Assembly: GCA_947302895.1 (NCBI GenBank) | Contig: CAMYWU010000030.1 | Location: forward strand, 1-10,572 | Direction: 5' to 3' | Length of the DNA: 10,572 nt | DNA from: an uncultured Clostridia bacterium | Lineage (GTDB): Bacteria > Bacillota > Clostridia > Oscillospirales > Acutalibacteraceae | Part shown: piece after piece, positions 5,865 through 10,572 of the stretch | How the letters are laid out: every line of letters starts with the position of its first letter | Position numbering within the stretch: position 1 is the first letter of the stretch | The notes under the pieces: model-generated | Database searches by the model: none | Seen by the model: the letters and a program-made list of their open reading frames with translations, nothing else | What the model was told of the DNA's origin: nothing | Program-made: the position numbers and the translations under genes

Positions 5865-7665
5865 TGCCGCCTATGGGAGGAAGAAACCCCGGGCTTGCAA
5901 AGCCCAAGGATACTAAAAAATCCGTTTCAAGAATTATGGGATATATTGCAAGAAGCAAGCTGCTCCTTGCGGTTGTTTTCCTTATGCTTATTCTCAGCAC
6001 TCTTTGCCAGACGGGCGCTTCATATTGGCTTAAGCCTATTCTCAATGATGTTGCTTCGTCAATAAAGGCTGGCAATTTTGCAACCGAAGGTGTTAAACAG
6101 CTGCTTATTAACCTTGCAATTGTTTCGGCGTTTTATATCGGAGCGGCGCTGTTTACTTTCATTCAGTCGAAAATAATGGTAAGCGTTGCATATAAAACAA
6201 CCAACACCATAAGAAAAGAGCTTTTCGACCATCTTCAAACCCTTCCGCTGAGCTTTTTCGATTCAAAAACTCACGGCGAGGTTATGAGCCGTTTCACAAA
6301 TGATGTTGATAATATTCAGATGATGCTTGAACAAACAGTTGTTCAGCTTGTTTCATCAGTTTTCTCATTTATCAGCATAATTGTTATGATGATTGTGCTC
6401 AAATGGCAGATGTTTATTGTTGCACTTGTTTTCTTAATCATAATGATTGTGAATTCGGTAAACATTGCAAAGCGAACAAGAAAATACTTTAAATTTCAGC
6501 AGGAAGCGCTCGGCGCAATGAACGGAAATATTGAAGAAACCGTTGAGGGTATGAAGGTTGTTAAGGTTTTCAACCATGAAAAAAGCGCAACCGAGGAATT
6601 TGACGCCCTCAACGATAAATACCGTGTTGTTGCAGAAAAAGCTAATTTTTATTCGGGTATTATGGGTCCTGTTTCAACGGGAATCAATAACGCCTCTTAT
6701 GCAACAATAACTCTTACGGGAGGTATTCTTGTTCAAAGCAGTTTACCCAGCCTATAAACCAGATAATGAACCAGATGAACAATATTTTCTCAGCTCTTGC
6801 AGGTGCGGAGCGTGTTTTCGAGGTTATGGATACGGCTTCTGAAATCGACGAGGGAACAGTTACTCTTGAGGAGGTTAAAACTCCCGAGGGCAAAAAATGG
6901 TTCTGGATTGACGGCGAGCAGAAAATACCTGTTGAGGGCAAGGTTGTTTTTGACGAGGTTACCTTCTCATATGTTGAGGGCAAGGTTGTTTTACACGACA
7001 TAAATCTTTATGCAAAGCCCTCGCAGAAGATTGCCTTTGTTGGCTCAACGGGAGCAGGAAAAACAACTATAACAAACCTGATTAACCGCTTTTATGATAT
7101 TCAGGAGGGCGCAATAACCTACGACGGAATTGATATCAAGCGAATAAAGAAGGCTGATTTGAGAAAATCGCTTGCAATGGTTTTGCAGGATACCCATTTG
7201 TTTACGGGAACGATTATGGATAATATCCGCTACGGCAGACTTGATGCAACCGATGAAGAATGCATTGAAGCTTCAAAGCTTGCTTCGGCACATTCCTTTG
7301 TTCGCCATCTTGAAAAGGGTTATGAAACCGAAATAACGGGCGACGGCGCCAATCTTTCCCAGGGTCAGCGCCAGCTTCTTGCAATTGCACGTGCAGCAGT
7401 TGCAGACCCGCCTGTTATGATACTTGATGAGGCAACCTCCTCGGTTGACACAAGAACCGAGGCTCATATTGAGCACGGAATGGACAGACTGATGATAGGC
7501 AGAACGGTTTTCGTTATTGCTCACAGGCTTTCAACCGTTCGCAATTCAAACGCAATTATGGTTCTTGAAAACGGCGAAATTATTGAAAGAGGCGACCATT
7601 CCTCTCTTCTTGCCCAGGGCGGAAGATACTATGAGCTTTGCACTGGAAAGGCGCAGCTTTCATAG
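5864..7665 (+). pseudogene. ABC exporter partner subunit (catalytic half), broken by a frameshifting deletion
   Basis: The first frame (5864-6757) gives 290 good residues of membrane domain, then meets TAA. It opens with a Gly/Pro/Lys-rich head, MPPMGGRNPGLAKPKD. The continuation lies in another frame from about 6733: SKQFTQPINQIMNQMNNIF, then AERVFEVMD and a full nucleotide-binding domain to the TAG at 7665. By alignment with the upstream subunit, about 16-24 residues are missing: the end of TM5, the outer loop and the start of TM6. The missing length must be 3n+1 nt, roughly 50-75. The nucleotide-binding domain has Walker A GSTGAGKT (7042-7065), signature LSQGQ (7354-7368, Gly replaced by Gln), Walker B with the catalytic Glu (ILDEAT, Glu at 7429-7431) and H-loop His (7522-7524). 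It is therefore the complementary partner of the upstream gene. The NBD piece has an ATG at 6766, 8 nt after the stop, but it would lack a complete TM6. A true deletion or an assembly error are both possible. Confidence 0.87.
6931..6992 (+). repeat. 20-bp exact direct repeat, 42 bp apart, inside the ABC partner gene
   Basis: GTTGAGGGCAAGGTTGTTTT occurs at 6931-6950 and again at 6973-6992. The 42-bp offset keeps frame and encodes VEGKVVF and VEGKVVL on either side of the A-loop strand (EVTFSY). It could be a short internal duplication or convergent codon choice. It is about 200 bp from the deletion site and does not flank it. Confidence 0.7.
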
Positions 7666-7754
7666 GAATTTAGAAATATTTTATAAATTTTCAAATCAAC
7701 ATATTGTGTATTGTGTAGTAAAAAAAACAGTACAGCACAAGCGGTTTGATAACA

Positions 7755-7790
7755 TTTAACAAAAAGAACTGGAAAATATTTTTTGTTAAA
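7755..7790. promoter_or_regulatory. 11-bp inverted repeat just upstream of the surface-protein promoter
   Basis: TTTAACAAAAA (7755-7765) and TTTTTGTTAAA (7780-7790) form perfect arms around a 14-nt spacer and end 7 bp before the -35 box. No T-run follows on the plus strand and the stem is AT-only at its base, so it is a poor terminator. It could be an operator, or a weak end for the ABC transcript, for which no better terminator is seen in 7666-7797. A second small palindrome, TGCTTT-ACAA-AAAGCA (7795-7810), overlaps the -35 element. Confidence 0.35.
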
Positions 7791-7797
7791 AAAATGC

Positions 7798-7826
7798 TTT
7801 ACAAAAAGCAAGCCCCGTGTTATAAT
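7798..7826 (+). promoter_or_regulatory. Strong sigma-A promoter of the SPKTG surface-protein gene
   Basis: -35 TTTACA (7798-7803), 17-bp spacer, consensus -10 TATAAT (7821-7826), with TGT before it (extended -10). Predicted start is about 7833, with a leader of about 40 nt ending in TGAGGTG (7860-7866). It is among the best promoters in the window, which suits an abundant wall protein. Confidence 0.85.
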
Positions 7827-7872
7827 CTATTTGATTAAGTAAAGAAAATTTCATTTATATGAGGTGTTAATA

Positions 7873-8361
7873 ATGAAAAAGATTATTTCAATTGTTCTTT
7901 CATTGGTTATGCTTGTTAGCGCAAGTGCCTTAACTATTAATGCTTTTGCTGAGGTTCAGAGCCCGAGCTCAATAACTCCCGGTTCAAAGATTACTGTTGA
8001 GGTTAACGGCAACACATCAAAGGATGTAACCTATAAAGCTGATCCTGATGATCCTGCAATCATCACTTTCACATACACAGGAACCGGAACTCTTGAAGGA
8101 TGGGAGTTCAACGGAATGGTTGAAGGCGTTGACTATCAGGTTGTTTCTGAAGACGGCAACTCAATCACATTTGAGCTTATCAATGATTATAACGGCGATA
8201 TCGATGCTAACGCTCTTGTTGACAAAGATTCTGAAGGAACAAAGGGCAACGGCAAAGGCAAATCACCCAAGACCGGTGCAGCAGCTGCAACAGGACTCGC
8301 TGCAGCAGGCGCAGGCGCAGCTATTCTTCTTGCTCTTAAGAAAAGAGAAGACGCTGAGTAA
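7873..8361 (+). CDS. Small secreted cell-wall protein with SPKTG sortase-sorting signal
   Basis: A 162-residue precursor. The signal peptide is MKKIISIVLSLVMLVSASAL... with a likely cut after NAFA (residue 26). A mature region of about 105 residues follows, beta-strand-like and Ser/Thr/Asp/Gly-rich: TVEVNGN, ITFTYTGTG, GWEFNGMVEGVDYQVV, NSITFELI. It may be a single Ig-like or adhesin-type fold, but I do not recognise a named family. A GKGNGKGK-like linker leads to SPKTG (131-135), an Ala/Gly/Leu membrane stretch (136-155) and the tail KKREDAE. That is a complete wall-sorting signal of the (S/N)PxTG class used by clostridial class B sortases. I chose the ATG at 7873 because TGAGGTG lies 6 nt upstream; the in-frame GTG at 7864 is inside that RBS. 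The sortase gene follows after a terminator. Function on the surface is unknown. Confidence 0.88.
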   Translation: MKKIISIVLSLVMLVSASALTINAFAEVQSPSSITPGSKITVEVNGNTSKDVTYKADPDDPAIITFTYTGTGTLEGWEFNGMVEGVDYQVVSEDGNSITFELINDYNGDIDANALVDKDSEGTKGNGKGKSPKTGAAAATGLAAAGAGAAILLALKKREDAE

Positions 8362-8380
8362 TTTTTGATTTGTTTAAAAT

Positions 8381-8409
8381 ACCTGTAACTCTTGTTACAG
8401 GTGTTTTTT
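8381..8409 (+). terminator. Rho-independent terminator after the surface-protein gene
   Basis: Perfect 9-bp stem ACCTGTAAC (8381-8389) and GTTACAGGT (8394-8402) with a TCTT loop, followed by G and six T (8404-8409). It stands 19 nt after the stop codon and 48 nt before the sortase ATG, so the sortase is fed by readthrough or by its own weak promoter. Confidence 0.88.
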
Positions 8410-8422
8410 ATATTAATTATTG

Positions 8423-8428
8423 TATAAT
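8423..8428 (+). promoter_or_regulatory. Possible weak promoter (-10 only) for sortase-LCP
   Basis: A consensus TATAAT lies 30 bp before the sortase ATG. The hexamer at the right distance for a -35 (8400-8405, GGTGTT) is poor and falls inside the terminator. It suggests low-level independent expression; the evidence is weak. Confidence 0.35.
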
Positions 8429-8457
8429 AATTCAATATTAGTTTTCGGAGTGTTTTT

Positions 8458-9237
8458 ATGAGCGAAGAGAATAAAAGAGGCAGCAAAAGAGCGGCATTAA
8501 TTATAATTGCAATTATTTTGCTCATAATCGGCTGTTCAATTCTTGCCTACCGTTTGTATACTGATTATACTGCAGAGCAGGGACAGCAGGAGATTTCTTC
8601 AATTGCGGCTTCAACAACTCAGATTGAGGTTGAAAAGGCAGAGAATCCTATAGATTTCAACTCCCTTCAAAAGAAAAACAGCGATATTTATGCATGGATA
8701 AAGGTTGGGGGAACAAAGGTTGATTATCCGATTGTTCAAAGTCCCGAAACCGATGAAATGTATCTTAAGCATAGCGCTATTGATAAATCATGGGTTGCAA
8801 GCGGAGCGATATATACGGAAATGGTGAACACAAAGAGCTTCAACGACCGTGTAACTCTTATATACGGCCATAACGGATATTCGGATACTATGTTCACAAC
8901 GCTGCATAAATTTGAGAAAAAGGATTTCTTTGATAAACACCAAACCTTTGTTATATACACTCCAACTTCAAAGCTGACTTATAAGATTGTTTCGGCGTTT
9001 AAATATGACGACCGCCATATTATGAACAGCTTTGATTTTCAGAATGATGATATATTCCTTGAATTTTTAGATATGATTCAGAATCCTGCTTCGAGCAATA
9101 AAAATGTCAGAGAGGATTTGGGCAGGGAATTAACAACTGATGATAAAGTTGTTGTTTTATCAACCTGCATAACAAATCAGAGAAGCAGCAGATATTTAGT
9201 TTGCGGGGTATTAGAAAGCAATGAAGAAACCAATTGA
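8458..9237 (+). CDS. srtB: Class B sortase
   Basis: A 259-residue cysteine transpeptidase held in the membrane by one N-terminal anchor (residues 13-31, after a short KRGSKR cytoplasmic head). The catalytic domain starts near residue 64. Motifs are IYAWIKVGGTKVDYPIVQ (77-94), the His in IYGHNG (His138), the Cys in VVLSTC (Cys237) and the Arg in SSRYLV (Arg245). The spacing and the 'AWI.V.GT.VDYP' opening mark class B. The family cuts a short C-terminal motif (NPQTN or, in clostridia, (S/N)PxTG) between Thr and the next residue and links the protein to the peptidoglycan cross-bridge. The SPKTG protein immediately upstream is the obvious substrate. The RBS is CGGAG (8446-8450), 7 nt before the ATG. 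The gene ends in TGA and overlaps the LCP gene by 17 nt. The symbol is by class, not by demonstrated orthology. Confidence 0.94.
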   Translation: MSEENKRGSKRAALIIIAIILLIIGCSILAYRLYTDYTAEQGQQEISSIAASTTQIEVEKAENPIDFNSLQKKNSDIYAWIKVGGTKVDYPIVQSPETDEMYLKHSAIDKSWVASGAIYTEMVNTKSFNDRVTLIYGHNGYSDTMFTTLHKFEKKDFFDKHQTFVIYTPTSKLTYKIVSAFKYDDRHIMNSFDFQNDDIFLEFLDMIQNPASSNKNVREDLGRELTTDDKVVVLSTCITNQRSSRYLVCGVLESNEETN

Positions 9238-10561
9238 TCCTAATTTAAGTAATGCAGGAGAAGAAGAAATTCTTCAGGATTTAAATATTAAAGGTGAAGA
9301 GGGCGGCTTTTCTTCGTTTGGTTCAAATGAAAAGAAGTCGCAAAACGGCTTGGAAAGCGGCGATAAACCGCTGTCCCTCGGCGAGATTATGGATGAGATT
9401 GATGACCCGAGCTTATCTCCTGCTATAAAGATGAGCCATAGCGGTGAAAAGAAGGCAACAGCCCGTTCTTCAAGCCACCACCATCATCATAGTCATCACC
9501 ACCACAGCCGTCATTCAGCGCCCCAGAAGAAGAAAAAGGAAAAGATGCCAATTGCAGCAAGAATAGCAATAGTAATTCTTTTATTCCTTTTGAGCATAGT
9601 TGTTATTGTTTGTGTTGCGTTTGCCGTTATGCGTGGCTGGGGACATGCGGATTTAATGAAAAAAACCGATGCCCAGGGCGAGGCTTTAGCATACCATGAA
9701 ACAGTTGAATACAAGGGACACACCTATGAATACAACGACGATATTTTTTCAATGGTATTCCTCGGCATTGACCAGAGAACGATGAAAAGCGCCAAAGATA
9801 CTGATTTTGTTGGTGCATCCGATGCGGATATCGTTGTTACAGTTAATACGAAAACCGGAGAATCAAAGGTTATTGCAATCCCAAGAGATACGATGGTTGA
9901 CGTTGATATCTGGAGCACAAGCGGTATTTTCTTAAGAACTCAGAAAACTCAGCTCTGTCTTGCATACGCATATGGCGACGGCGGAAGAAAGAGCTGCGAA
10001 AATGCAGTTGCTTCCATCAGCAGAGTTCTCTACGATGTTCCTATTCAGAAATACTATGCGCTTAATTTAAACGGTATTGCGCCTCTTAACGATGCAATAG
10101 GCGGAGTAACGGTTAATTCACTGTATGCGCTTCCTGATTACGGCGTAAAATACGGAGACACCGTAACTCTTAAGGGTGATATGGCGGAGGCTTACGTCAG
10201 AACCCGTGATATGGATAATATCGAAGCGTCTTTAAACAGAACCGACCGCCAGATTCAGTATGTTAATGCGTTTGCAGACCAGGCGCTTCCTGCCGTTGTC
10301 AAGGATTTCTCAACAATTTCAAGGCTGTATAACACAGCTTCTAAGTATTCACAGACAAATATAAGTCTGAATAATGCAACCTATCTTGGTTCGCTCCTTC
10401 TTTCAAAGGGCGTAACCGAGTTCAAGACCTACACTCTTGAGGGCGAAATGCAGGCGGCGGAGGACCCGCTTGTTCCCGATGTTGTTTTTGCTGAGTTCTA
10501 TCCTGATGAGGATAAACTTATGGAAGTAGTTCTTGATGTTTTCTATACTCAGATTGATTAA
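9221..10561 (+). CDS. LCP (LytR-CpsA-Psr) family glycopolymer phosphotransferase with His-rich cytoplasmic head
   Basis: A 446-residue protein. Residues 1-110 form an acidic, low-complexity cytoplasmic head ending in a His tract (86-98, ten His in 13) and KKKKEK. One membrane helix follows (about 112-137), then the extracellular LCP domain. Visible LCP landmarks are FSMVFLGID (176-184), DADIVVTVN (201-209), IAIPRDTMV (218-226), LNGIAPLNDAIGGVTV (283-298) and AYVRTRD (324-330). The conserved NRTDRQIQYVNAF (339-351) carries the Arg pair that binds the pyrophosphate of polyprenyl-linked donors. The family transfers wall teichoic acid, capsule or similar polymers from lipid carriers to peptidoglycan, or in some Actinomycetota to protein. 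The start overlaps the sortase end and has only a weak RBS-like GGGG upstream, so coupled translation is likely. Directly after the TAA, the final bases AAAATGCCGAC could be one arm of a cut-off terminator. Confidence 0.92.
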   Translation: MKKPIDPNLSNAGEEEILQDLNIKGEEGGFSSFGSNEKKSQNGLESGDKPLSLGEIMDEIDDPSLSPAIKMSHSGEKKATARSSSHHHHHSHHHHSRHSAPQKKKKEKMPIAARIAIVILLFLLSIVVIVCVAFAVMRGWGHADLMKKTDAQGEALAYHETVEYKGHTYEYNDDIFSMVFLGIDQRTMKSAKDTDFVGASDADIVVTVNTKTGESKVIAIPRDTMVDVDIWSTSGIFLRTQKTQLCLAYAYGDGGRKSCENAVASISRVLYDVPIQKYYALNLNGIAPLNDAIGGVTVNSLYALPDYGVKYGDTVTLKGDMAEAYVRTRDMDNIEASLNRTDRQIQYVNAFADQALPAVVKDFSTISRLYNTASKYSQTNISLNNATYLGSLLLSKGVTEFKTYTLEGEMQAAEDPLVPDVVFAEFYPDEDKLMEVVLDVFYTQID

Positions 10562-10572
10562 AAAATGCCGAC

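Noticed and set aside
5864..7665. ABC partner gene as a deliberate split into separate membrane and NBD proteins
   Set aside because: The break removes part of TM5, the outer loop and part of TM6, and family text resumes mid-helix. A functional split would fall in the linker after TM6.
7755..7790. Second Rex-like site
   Set aside because: It holds TTAACAA and TTGTTAA half-sites, but in everted order with a 14-nt centre, which is not the Rex arrangement.
1..10572. Mobile element, CRISPR array, phage or defence genes
   Set aside because: No transposase, integrase, terminal inverted repeats, spaced repeats or nuclease motifs were seen. Codon style is uniform across the window.

Overview
The window looks like a chromosomal segment of a low-to-moderate GC Bacillota, most likely a gut-type clostridium (Oscillospirales/Ruminococcaceae-like). 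This placement is inferred from gene content: NfeD/SPFH pair, clostridial-type RsmA, SPKTG wall-sorting signal with a class B sortase, and an LCP protein. It is also inferred from AGGAG-type ribosome binding sites and AT-rich promoters with extended -10 elements. No rRNA, tRNA, insertion sequence, CRISPR array or phage gene was seen. The content is housekeeping plus envelope and transport genes.

Layout. (1) Minus strand, 1-870: a membrane module, nfeD-like then the N-terminal end of an SPFH/band-7 protein that runs off the left edge, behind a good sigma-A promoter at 842-870. A Rex-like palindrome (905-922) lies just upstream. (2) Minus strand, 1017-4001: an apparent operon of ksgA/rsmA, a MATE-family transporter gene and a GNAT-like gene. 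It starts at a promoter at 3973-4001 and ends at a hairpin terminator at 984-1018. The MATE gene is open across 469 codons except for one in-frame TGA at codon 71. (3) Plus strand, 4063-7665: divergent from ksgA, two overlapping half-transporter genes for a heterodimeric ABC exporter. Their ATPase motifs are complementary, one degenerate and one competent site. The second gene is broken by a frameshifting loss at about 6731-6736, between TM5 and TM6. (4) Plus strand, 7798-10561: a cell-surface anchoring cluster. It holds a strong promoter, a small secreted SPKTG protein, a terminator, a class B sortase, and an LCP phosphotransferase overlapping the sortase gene by 17 nt.

How the genes may work together. 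The sortase very probably anchors the small SPKTG protein next to it. The coupled LCP enzyme would attach a glycopolymer to peptidoglycan or, more speculatively, to the sorted protein. The terminator between substrate and sortase would keep the substrate abundant and the enzymes scarce. The ABC pair would be a drug/lipid-type exporter. As sequenced, the subunit that carries the only complete catalytic site is the damaged one.

Most notable observations: two independent lesions in two multidrug-type exporters within 4 kb (an in-frame UGA at a glycine position, and a 3n+1 deletion), and the compact substrate-sortase-LCP cluster. I found no convincing entirely new system. The left edge cuts the SPFH gene, and the right edge falls just after the LCP stop codon.
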